Of a stretch of 7,755 nucleotides of DNA, positions 1 through 5,338 are shown piece after piece. Numbering within the stretch: position 1 is the stretch's first letter; each line of letters begins with the position of its first letter. Source of the DNA: Bordetella parapertussis (GTDB lineage Bacteria; Pseudomonadota; Gammaproteobacteria; Burkholderiales; Burkholderiaceae); contig CAMDLJ010000116.1 of the NCBI GenBank assembly GCA_945901665.1, positions 1-7,755 of the forward strand. The letters run 5' to 3'. Below the pieces are notes generated by a model. That model saw only the letters and a list, made by a program, of their open reading frames with translations, was not told the origin of the DNA and searched no databases. The position numbers were made by a program, and so were the translations under genes.

Positions 1-114
1 TGGGCCTTCGTCGATGTAGGCCAGGCTGTTGCCGGGCTGACCATGCCTGTGCACGGGGTAGGGGTAAGCGTGCAGATCTGTCAAGCTGGTCGAGGCGGCA
101 CGGGTGTTGGGCAT
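1..114 (-). CDS. Alpha/beta-fold hydrolase, N-terminal fragment (runs off left edge)
   Basis: Partial gene: only the first 38 codons are present and the reading frame is open to base 1. The start is the ATG at 114; an in-frame TGA 24 bases upstream (136-138) limits any extension. The visible protein has a short hydrophilic leader and then the motif PGNSLAYIDEGP (residues 27-38). This resembles the first beta strands of haloalkane-dehalogenase-like and epoxide-hydrolase-like alpha/beta hydrolases, where 'YxDEGP' precedes the oxyanion-hole strand 'LLHGxP'. The nucleophile, acid and histidine lie outside the window, so the substrate cannot be inferred. An OleB-like enzyme is one option because that family shares this N-terminal style, but this is only a guess. 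The gene lies 110 bp downstream of the PF10118-type gene on the same strand and may be cotranscribed with it. No clear ribosome binding site is visible. Confidence 0.6.
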   Translation of the reverse strand, partial: MPNTRAASTSLTDLHAYPYPVHRHGQPGNSLAYIDEGP

Positions 115-206
115 GGGTTCAGAGGTGCGGACTTGTCATGCCGGCGCCATGTTCAAGGGGCGGTTGTGTGCCAGCCGGCAAGCGCTGCGGTATCCCCGCC
201 TTGCTG

Positions 207-230
207 GTTGAGGCCCATGGGCCTTCAAGG
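207..230. repeat. Inverted repeat at the 3' end of the metal-dependent hydrolase gene
   Basis: A perfect 12-bp palindrome GGCCCATGGGCC (212-223) is extended on both sides by TTGA/TTCAA with a one-base bulge. It overlaps the TGA stop codon of the minus-strand gene. It could fold as a short hairpin with a CATG loop, but no T-run follows on the minus strand. A role as an intrinsic terminator is therefore doubtful, and mRNA 3'-end stabilisation or attenuation between the two genes is possible. Confidence 0.3.
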
Positions 231-1049
231 CTTGGAGATGGTGCGCCATTGATCTTGATGCTGCCCCAGCCATTGAAGGGCCAATACATCATCGAATTGG
301 CTGGGGTGAAAGTCAGCGCGGAAATAAGCCCGCCAATGGCTGGCGCCCCAACGCAGCAAACCTTGGCGACCCAACAACCAGTGCTGGGCACCCCGCCAGG
401 TGGCAGCCTTGAACAACTGGCCATCGCGCCACAAATGGTGCGCGGTTTGGCGCAACAGATCAAGGGCGAAATGCAAGGACACCAGGCGCATCCAGCGTTT
501 GCGCCACAGCTCATTGCCGTTCAAGGCGCGGTACAAGTCAAAGGCGGTGCAGCGGTGTTCCAATTCCTCGCTGGCATGCCACAACCACAACTGGCGCATG
601 CGTTCAGGGGCTTGCGCCAACACGCTGGGGTGCTGCAGCAACCAGGCTGCAAAGATGGCCGTCAGGTGCTCGGTCGAAGCGGTCACAGCCACTTTGTGGC
701 GCTTGTCTTGAAACGAATCCAGGCGTTTCAAGCGTTTGACCACCCGGGGCGCCCAGCGGTTTTCATAACCCAAAACAGCCAAATGCTGGTTATACAACTC
801 GTGCAAACGTCGGTGGGTGGCCTCTTGCCCCACAAAACCTTGAATTTCGCGCGCCCAAGTCGGTTTTTGGTCGGCGGGCAATTGCGTCAAACCTTCGCGC
901 AATGAATCGATGAAAAACTGCTCGCCCACTGGAAAGCTCATCGACAAAGCATCAAAAAAAGCGCTCAAAAAAACCTCGCCGCCGTTCCAATGCCGCGCCA
1001 AGGGCGGTTTCATGTCAATCAACAGGTGTCGGATGGTCAGTGCGTTCAT
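225..1049 (-). CDS. Metal-dependent hydrolase, PF10118/COG3687-type, ferritin-like diiron protein
   Basis: Complete gene of 274 residues, the usual size for this family. The protein is all-helical in character and carries evenly spaced acidic and histidine motifs: E43 (PVGEQFF), E76xxH79 (GQEATHRR), E127-H128 (TEHL), and E161-E162xxH165 (ASEELEHR). This pattern fits a four-helix diiron centre like those of ferritin and ribonucleotide-reductase-like proteins. The family is annotated as 'predicted metal-dependent hydrolase', but its substrate is not well established; an oxidase or oxygenase role is equally compatible with the motifs. No signal peptide or membrane helix is obvious, so it is probably cytoplasmic. 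I chose the ATG at 1049, which gives the N-terminus MNALTIRHLL. An upstream ATG at 1112 in the same frame adds 21 basic, low-complexity residues and is less likely. No strong ribosome binding site precedes either. It diverges from the bactofilin operon and is followed by the alpha/beta hydrolase gene. Confidence 0.85.
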   Translation of the reverse strand: MNALTIRHLLIDMKPPLARHWNGGEVFLSAFFDALSMSFPVGEQFFIDSLREGLTQLPADQKPTWAREIQGFVGQEATHRRLHELYNQHLAVLGYENRWAPRVVKRLKRLDSFQDKRHKVAVTASTEHLTAIFAAWLLQHPSVLAQAPERMRQLWLWHASEELEHRCTAFDLYRALNGNELWRKRWMRLVSLHFALDLLRQTAHHLWRDGQLFKAATWRGAQHWLLGRQGLLRWGASHWRAYFRADFHPSQFDDVLALQWLGQHQDQWRTISKP

Positions 1050-1155
1050 GGCAGATCTGGGTTGGAAGGGGTATTTTGCCTGTGCGCGGTGGCGCTTGGC
1101 GGCGCGAGGCACGTTCGCCTCAGATCAATGATGTCTTTCGGTAAATAAATCAAAA

Positions 1156-1180
1156 GAATGCATTCATCGCTCTTGAGCGA
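1156..1180. repeat. Two adjacent palindromes, possible operator
   Basis: GAATGCATTC (1156-1165) is a perfect 10-bp palindrome. One base later comes TCGCTCTTGAGCGA (1167-1180), with 6-bp arms around a TT centre. They sit in the AT-rich middle of a divergent intergenic region, where a regulator could act on both transcripts. No matching regulator gene is next to them and the sites are not recognised as a known operator. Chance occurrence is possible. Confidence 0.25.
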
Positions 1181-1335
1181 TTTGTCCTGCCTAAACGGGG
1201 TCTGGCGTTTACCAATCCGTTCATTCAGTCATTCACCTAAGTTATTGTAAACATTGGGTTTCATTTCCCTTTTAAACCACATCTGGGTGCGTCAAGCCAA
1301 GGATATGACCCGATTATTGACTAGAATCTCGCCCC

Positions 1336-1341
1336 AAGGAG
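1336..1341 (+). promoter_or_regulatory. Ribosome binding site of the first bactofilin gene
   Basis: AAGGAG is a near-perfect Shine-Dalgarno sequence five bases before the ATG at 1347. It decides the start against the upstream in-frame ATGs at 1254 and 1305. It is the only textbook Shine-Dalgarno site I find before any gene in this window, which suggests translation of the four-gene run is mainly initiated here. Confidence 0.85.
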
Positions 1342-1346
1342 CGCAT

Positions 1347-1736
1347 ATGTCAAACCCATCAGATTCTCTAGAAAGCGTTGTCATTGGTGACGGCGTGGTC
1401 GTCAAAGGCACGTTCGTTGTCCCGTCCAAAGCCATTGTCAATGGCGTGATTGAAGGCGATTTGACCGCAGAAGAGGTGTTGATTGGACCGACTGGCAAAA
1501 TTTCTGGTCGCATTTCAGCCAAAGTGATTGATGTGCGCGGCGAGTTGCACAACACCATCATCAGTGAAAAAAGCTTGATTGTTCGCTCCACCGGTCGCAT
1601 TGCGGGCAAGGTCCATTACTCTGAAATTGAGATCGAAAAGGGTGGTGAGATTGAAGGCAGCCTGAACCAGGGTGCTGAATACCACTCGACAGCACCGCGA
1701 ATTCCGCCGGTGTTCCCCGACGTCAATAAGTACTGA
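1347..1736 (+). CDS. Bactofilin family protein (first of two)
   Basis: Complete gene of 129 residues. Bactofilins (PF04519, formerly DUF583) are cytoskeletal proteins that polymerise without nucleotide as right-handed beta-helices and act as scaffolds at the inner membrane. The core, about residues 12-108, shows the family's repeated Gly-centred beta-helix rungs: VVIGDGVVVKGTF, VNGVIEGDLTAEEVLIGPTG, GRISAKVIDVRGEL, and GRIAGKVHYSEIEIEKGGEIEGSL. The tail after residue 110 is short, Pro-containing and probably disordered. It lacks an N-terminal MF-type hydrophobic membrane-targeting sequence, unlike the second bactofilin downstream, so it may reach the membrane by co-polymerisation or through the peptidase. 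The start is fixed by AAGGAG five bases upstream. The M23 peptidase gene begins 20 bp after its stop, so an operon is very likely. Confidence 0.93.
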   Translation: MSNPSDSLESVVIGDGVVVKGTFVVPSKAIVNGVIEGDLTAEEVLIGPTGKISGRISAKVIDVRGELHNTIISEKSLIVRSTGRIAGKVHYSEIEIEKGGEIEGSLNQGAEYHSTAPRIPPVFPDVNKY

Positions 1737-1756
1737 CTTTTCCAGACTGTCTGACC

Positions 1757-2791
1757 GTGTTTAAGCGAAGCATCACGCTGACTTTGGGCCTGCCTGCCAT
1801 GTTGCGGGCCGTTTGGACGCGTGAGTACCTGGATGCGCGCATCATTCTTGAGCAAAACGCAGACCTGCGCTACCTGACCATCAGCGCCAAAGTGCAGCGC
1901 TTGGCTGTCCGCTCTGGCTTGGTCTTGCTGGGGGTGGTCAGCAGCTTGATTTTGTTTTTGACCATCACCAGCATCAGCTTGTTCATCAGCCGTGGCAAGC
2001 TCGAGCGCTCCCATGAGCAGGTGTACCGGGCCTTGCTCAGCAGCGCGGTCGAAGGCGAAAACGGCGAAAACTTTGCCTTGGATGAGGCTCAAATGGTGGC
2101 CTTGGCCCAAACCATCCGCGACCGCGACATGAGCATTCGGCGTTTTGTGGACACGTCGATGGTGGCGGTGTCTCAAGAAAACGAGAACATGAAAAACCAG
2201 CTCGACTCGTCCGGTTTGACAGAAAAAGTCATTCGGGTGATTCAGCAAAACTCGGCCAACGGCGGCTTTAACCTGGGTGACAACCTCAATGCCAACCCCT
2301 TGTTGCGTGGCAAAGTGGCGGAAGAGTTGTCCAATAACCGCGCCATGCGCGAAGTTTTATACGCCTTGCCCAACCGCATGCCGGTGTCCAATTACAGCGT
2401 CAGTTCAGACTTTGGCATTCGCAAGCACCCCATCAGCGGCTTGTCCAACTTTCACACGGGCGTGGATTTGTTGAGTGAGACCGAGGACGACAATGTCCAC
2501 CCTGTGAAACCCGGGATTGTGGTTCTGGCCAAATATCATTCACAATACGGCAATACCGTGGTGGTCAGGCACAGCAATGGCATTGAGTCTTTATATGGGC
2601 ATTTGGCCAATATGAAGGTGGAAGTGGGCGACAAAGTGACCACCGAGACCGTTTTGGGTCGGGTTGGCAATACCGGTGTGTCCACCGGAAAGCACCTGCA
2701 CTTAGAAATTCTCGTTGGCGGTTACCCTGTCAATCCCCAAAAAGTGATCCGAACCGCGCAATATGTTCAACAAATTCAAAACCAGCCCTAG
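1757..2791 (+). CDS. Membrane-anchored M23 (LytM-type) peptidoglycan peptidase, bactofilin-associated
   Basis: Complete gene of 344 residues. It probably cleaves peptide cross-links of peptidoglycan in the periplasm. A short cytoplasmic N-terminus (about 1-52) is followed by one membrane helix (about 53-77), a charged, probably helical linker (80-200), and a C-terminal M23 domain (about 208-333). All expected LytM residues are present: zinc ligands H233 and D237 in FHTGVD and H315 in HLH, with catalytic histidines H282 (YGH) and H313. It is thus predicted to be active, not a degenerate activator like EnvC or NlpD. The layout resembles bactofilin-linked peptidases such as Caulobacter LmdC. I used the GTG at 1757; the ATG at 1799 would remove 14 residues and is a real alternative, as neither has a clear Shine-Dalgarno. 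It lies between two bactofilin genes and its last 29 bases overlap the second. The cytoplasmic N-terminus may bind the bactofilin polymer, which would place the enzyme (inference). Confidence 0.92.
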   Translation: MFKRSITLTLGLPAMLRAVWTREYLDARIILEQNADLRYLTISAKVQRLAVRSGLVLLGVVSSLILFLTITSISLFISRGKLERSHEQVYRALLSSAVEGENGENFALDEAQMVALAQTIRDRDMSIRRFVDTSMVAVSQENENMKNQLDSSGLTEKVIRVIQQNSANGGFNLGDNLNANPLLRGKVAEELSNNRAMREVLYALPNRMPVSNYSVSSDFGIRKHPISGLSNFHTGVDLLSETEDDNVHPVKPGIVVLAKYHSQYGNTVVVRHSNGIESLYGHLANMKVEVGDKVTTETVLGRVGNTGVSTGKHLHLEILVGGYPVNPQKVIRTAQYVQQIQNQP

Positions 2792-3269
2792 TGCACAGCC
2801 AGAAACTGTTTTGGCCGTCACCGCTGAGCCTGAGACTCAGCCTGCGGTTGCGCCTTTGGATGAGGCCCCGCCTTCGCCCATATCTCCTCCCGCACCTCTT
2901 ACCCAACCCAACCCAGCGCCGCAGCGCAGCAGCATGATGGACATCATCTCCACTTCCACAGCCAAGCCTTCCATTTTGAGCGAGGGTTTCTCTTTTCGCG
3001 GCGAGATAGCCGCCAAGGGCGCGATCCATGTGGAGGGAACGCTCAATGGACAAATCCAAGTGGATGAGTTGACGATTGGTTCGCGCGGTCAAGTCGAAGG
3101 CGTGGTCACCTGCCAGAGTTTGCACATCAAGGGCAAGTTCACAGGAACGGCCACTTGCAGTGAGTTGATCGTGACCTCTTCTGCGTCGGTGGATGGCCAT
3201 GTGGTCTACCAAACCTTGTCGGTACAAAAGGGTGCGTCGATCAAGGGCGAGTTGTTGTTGGTCAAGTAA
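2763..3269 (+). CDS. Bactofilin family protein (second), with membrane-targeting N-terminus and Pro-rich linker
   Basis: Complete gene of 168 residues. The bactofilin beta-helix core covers about residues 72-166, with rungs such as GFSFRGEIAAKGAIHVEGTLNG, VDELTIGSRGQVEGVV, and SVDGHVVYQTLSVQKGASIKGEL. The N-terminus MFNKFK resembles the short amphipathic membrane-targeting sequence known in bactofilins. Residues about 24-56 form a Pro/Ala-rich linker. The start at 2763 lies inside the end of the peptidase gene (29-bp overlap, different frame) and has no clear Shine-Dalgarno, so translation is probably coupled to the peptidase. The next candidate ATGs, at 2934 and 2937, would keep the core but lose the MFxxxK leader, so I prefer 2763. 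It differs strongly from the first bactofilin outside the core, so the two are not a recent duplication. They may form mixed polymers (inference). Confidence 0.92.
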   Translation: MFNKFKTSPSAQPETVLAVTAEPETQPAVAPLDEAPPSPISPPAPLTQPNPAPQRSSMMDIISTSTAKPSILSEGFSFRGEIAAKGAIHVEGTLNGQIQVDELTIGSRGQVEGVVTCQSLHIKGKFTGTATCSELIVTSSASVDGHVVYQTLSVQKGASIKGELLLVK

Positions 3270-3290
3270 AGCCAACCCAATCCTGCCGCC

Positions 3291-4106
3291 ATGAACGAGC
3301 CAGCTCGCCTGATCAATGGGGCTTTGCTGCGCCAGCGGCGCGAAGGAAAGGGCTGGGCCCAAACAGATTTGGCCACCCGTGCTTGCTTGTCGCTGCGCCA
3401 AGTAAGGCAAATTGAAGATGGCGGCAACAGCTCTTTTTACAGTGAATCTGTCAAAGCTACTGCAGCCCGAAAAATAGCCGTTTTGCTGGGTTTGTCGCCT
3501 GAAAGCGCATTTGTGCAGGCACAAGCTGACAACGACTTGGGCAATCCGGTCACCGACCCCTTGAGCCCCACAGGTACTGAGCAAGCCCCAGCGCCCGTGA
3601 CGGCGCAAGCTCCGCACACGCCTGGGACGGCCGCCAGTGCCGACCTGTCTTCGGTCATGACCCATGTGGCCGTGGCCACTGCTGACATCGATCCCCCCCC
3701 GCCCCAAAGCTTGTCCAGTGCTGGCGATGAAGGCGAGTCTCGGTCCAGCAGCTTTTTGTGGGTCGCTTTGCTGGCCGTGGCGGTGGGAGCGGGTGTGTTG
3801 CTCATGCCCAAGTCGCCCGATGTGCCGCAAACCCCCAACATGGCTGCACCGACAGACCCCAATCCGCCTGCGCCACCGCCCATGGTGCTGCCTGCAGACG
3901 CGGTTGAGGCTTCCGGTAACCTGCCTTCTGATGCCCCCATGGCACCTGGCAACAGGCCTGTGCCAACGGCCCCGGCAGGTGGTTCCAGCCTTGGCGCAGC
4001 TGGTTTGGTGACACCGACGCCCAATGCGGTGATTCCAGCGCCGCCCATGGCCCCAGCACCGCCCATGGCCCCAGCGCCGTCCAATGGGCTTGTCAAAACC
4101 CCTTGA
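3291..4106 (+). CDS. RodZ-like protein: HTH domain, single membrane helix, Pro/Ala-rich periplasmic tail
   Basis: Complete gene of 271 residues. Residues about 10-68 form a RodZ-type helix-turn-helix (HTH_25-like): GALLRQRREGKGWAQ, then LATRACLSLRQVRQIEDG, then a helical segment ending at LLGL. In RodZ this domain binds the cytoskeleton (MreB) rather than DNA. A low-complexity linker (77-150) leads to one membrane helix (about 155-172, SFLWVALLAVAVGAGVLL). The rest (173-271) is rich in Pro, Ala and Met, ends in APPMAPAPPMAPAPSNG, and looks disordered. The usual RodZ C-terminal beta domain (DUF4115) is not visible, so this is a reduced form. It begins 21 bp after the second bactofilin, without a clear Shine-Dalgarno. 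The context suggests its HTH binds bactofilins or another cytoskeletal partner (inference). A membrane-tethered transcription factor is the alternative. An eight-C tract lies within the gene at 3693-3700. Confidence 0.8.
   Translation: MNEPARLINGALLRQRREGKGWAQTDLATRACLSLRQVRQIEDGGNSSFYSESVKATAARKIAVLLGLSPESAFVQAQADNDLGNPVTDPLSPTGTEQAPAPVTAQAPHTPGTAASADLSSVMTHVAVATADIDPPPPQSLSSAGDEGESRSSSFLWVALLAVAVGAGVLLMPKSPDVPQTPNMAAPTDPNPPAPPPMVLPADAVEASGNLPSDAPMAPGNRPVPTAPAGGSSLGAAGLVTPTPNAVIPAPPMAPAPPMAPAPSNGLVKTP
4035..4088 (+). repeat. 18-bp tandem repeat near the 3' end of the RodZ-like gene
   Basis: Three consecutive 18-bp units start at 4035, 4053 and 4071. The first two differ at one base (ccagcgccgcccatggcc against ccagcaccgcccatggcc), and the third is degenerate. 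They encode PAPPMA, PAPPMA and PAPSNG. The near identity of the first two suggests a recent tandem expansion. Because the unit is a multiple of three, copy-number change would lengthen or shorten the periplasmic tail without a frameshift. Confidence 0.8.
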
Positions 4107-4140
4107 AAAGGGGGCAAGGCCTGTCACTACCGGGCTTGGC
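4100..4140 (-). terminator. Possible intrinsic terminator downstream of hemH
   Basis: On the minus strand, GCCAAGCCCG and CAGGCCTTGC can pair as an imperfect stem, with one bulge and one mismatch, around a GTAGTGA loop. The stem is followed by CCCCCTTTT. It lies about 80 bases past the hemH stop and next to the stop of the convergent RodZ-like gene. The imperfect stem and C-rich tail make this weak. Read on the plus strand the stem has no T-run, so I do not claim it terminates the bactofilin operon. Confidence 0.3.
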
Positions 4141-4218
4141 GACTCTCTCGCACAAACACATCTTCTTTAGATTGATTAGCAAGCCCTGAAACTTGAGGCC
4201 AAACCTGGGACGGACCAC

Positions 4219-5319
4219 TCAGACCGAGGCGCCCATTTCCAATGCCGTTTGCCGTGAAATCGCCCCCGAGGCCTCGCTGGGCAGACCCAAAGGCCAACCG
4301 CCCGTGTGCTGGTGGGTCACTTGGACCAAGGCTTGGATCCAATCTGGGTGGTCGTTCAAGCAGGGAATGTAGTGAAAGCTTTCTCCGCCTTCTTCCATGA
4401 AGGCATCGCACACTTCCATGGCGATTTCTTCCAGAGTTTCCAGACAGTCGCTGCTAAAGCCGGGGCACACAATGTCAATGCGTTTGGTGCCGTTTTGCGC
4501 CAATTGACGAACCGTGGGTTCGGTATAGGGCTCCAACCACTTGGCCTTGCCAAAACGGGACTGAAAGGTCACGCTGTATTGGCCTTTGACCAAACCCAAT
4601 TGCTCGGCCATGAGCCGGGCGGTTTTGTGGCATTCGCAATGGTATTGGTCGCCCAATTGCAAGGTGCGCTCGGGCACACCATGAAAGCTCATCACCAAGT
4701 GGTCGCCACGGCCTTTTTCAGCCCAATGGGCCCGCACCGTTTGCGCCAGGGCATGGATGTAGGCGGGGTGATCGTGGTAGTGATTGACAAAGCGCAACTC
4801 GGGAATGCTGCGGGTGCGCCCAGCCCATGCGTAAACCGCATCAAACACGCTGGCCGTGGTGGTGGCCGAATATTGGGGGTAGGCCGGCAGGATCAGTACG
4901 CGGGTGGCGCCGTCTTGTTTTAGCGCTTCCAGTTGTTGGGCGATGGACGGACTGCCGTAGCGCATGGCGTAACGCACCAAGACTGCGCTGTCTGGGCCCT
5001 GCAAGGCCTGCGCCAGCAGTTGGGACTGCTTTTCGGTCCACACCTTGAGGGGCGAGCCGTGCTCGGTCCAAATGGCAGCGTATTTCAGGGCCGATTTTTT
5101 GGGGCGTACCCGCAAAATAATGCCGTGCAAAATGGCCAACCACAGCAGGCGCGGGATTTCCACCACCCGAGGGTCGCTCAAAAATTCGGCCAAGTAGCGG
5201 CGCAAAGCCGCGCCCGTGGGGGCATCGGGCGTGCCCAGGTTGCAAAACAGCACCGCTGTGCGGGCTGGTTGACCATGGCGAAAGGGGGGTTCTGCGGCAA
5301 AGCGCGGTGAAGCAGGCAT
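4219..5319 (-). CDS. hemH: Ferrochelatase
   Basis: Complete gene of 366 residues. Ferrochelatase inserts Fe2+ into protoporphyrin IX, the last step of protoheme synthesis, in the cytoplasm at the membrane face. The N-terminal signature TAVLFCNLGTPDAPT lies at 21-35 and is followed by YLAEFLSDPRVVEIP. The family signature MSFHGVPERTLQLGDQYHCEC (210-230) carries the catalytic His213, and CPGFSSDCLETLEEI (285-299) carries the conserved Glu294. Length matches betaproteobacterial homologues. I chose the ATG at 5319, giving MPASPRFAAEPP; the frame stays open to 5424, but that extension would run into the divergent HAD gene and looks unlike HemH. The start is only 19 bp from that of the HAD gene, so its promoter must overlap the HAD coding region. 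Cysteines are present (C228, C230, C285, C292) but I cannot tell from sequence whether they form an iron-sulfur cluster. Confidence 0.96.
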   Translation of the reverse strand: MPASPRFAAEPPFRHGQPARTAVLFCNLGTPDAPTGAALRRYLAEFLSDPRVVEIPRLLWLAILHGIILRVRPKKSALKYAAIWTEHGSPLKVWTEKQSQLLAQALQGPDSAVLVRYAMRYGSPSIAQQLEALKQDGATRVLILPAYPQYSATTTASVFDAVYAWAGRTRSIPELRFVNHYHDHPAYIHALAQTVRAHWAEKGRGDHLVMSFHGVPERTLQLGDQYHCECHKTARLMAEQLGLVKGQYSVTFQSRFGKAKWLEPYTEPTVRQLAQNGTKRIDIVCPGFSSDCLETLEEIAMEVCDAFMEEGGESFHYIPCLNDHPDWIQALVQVTHQHTGGWPLGLPSEASGAISRQTALEMGASV

Positions 5320-5338
5320 GCGGTATTCTCGCTCACCC

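Larger units (their letters stand above)
1050..1346. other. Divergent intergenic region, no gene; likely holds promoters for both flanking transcripts
   Basis: About 300 bases lie between the divergent starts of the diiron-type gene and the first bactofilin. I find no convincing coding frame; the in-frame upstream extensions on both strands are short and unlike their families. The stretch from about 1135 to 1330 is markedly more AT-rich than its surroundings, as expected for promoters. Candidate -10 elements on the plus strand are TAGAAT (1322-1327) and TATTGT (1243-1248), but neither has a good -35 box at normal spacing, so I do not call a promoter. The region also holds a 10-bp palindrome (1156-1165), a second palindrome (1167-1180) and three CATTCA hexamers. 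Confidence 0.6.

Noticed and set aside
138..905. Plus-strand open frame of 255 codons
   Set aside because: It is antisense to the PF10118-type gene, whose motifs and length are convincing; the plus-strand product shows no family features.
1317..1327. TTGACT followed by TAGAAT as a promoter for the bactofilin operon
   Set aside because: The hexamers overlap instead of being spaced about 17 bp apart, and a start just after TAGAAT would leave almost no leader before the Shine-Dalgarno.
1616..2248. Minus-strand open frame of 210 codons
   Set aside because: It is antisense to the end of the first bactofilin and the M23 gene; the His/Gln-rich composition is typical of a shadow frame.
2730..4127. 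Long minus-strand open frame (465 codons) opposite the second bactofilin and the RodZ-like gene
   Set aside because: The translation is Arg/Gly/His-rich with no domain pattern, as expected for the antisense of high-GC genes, and it spans two well-supported plus-strand genes.
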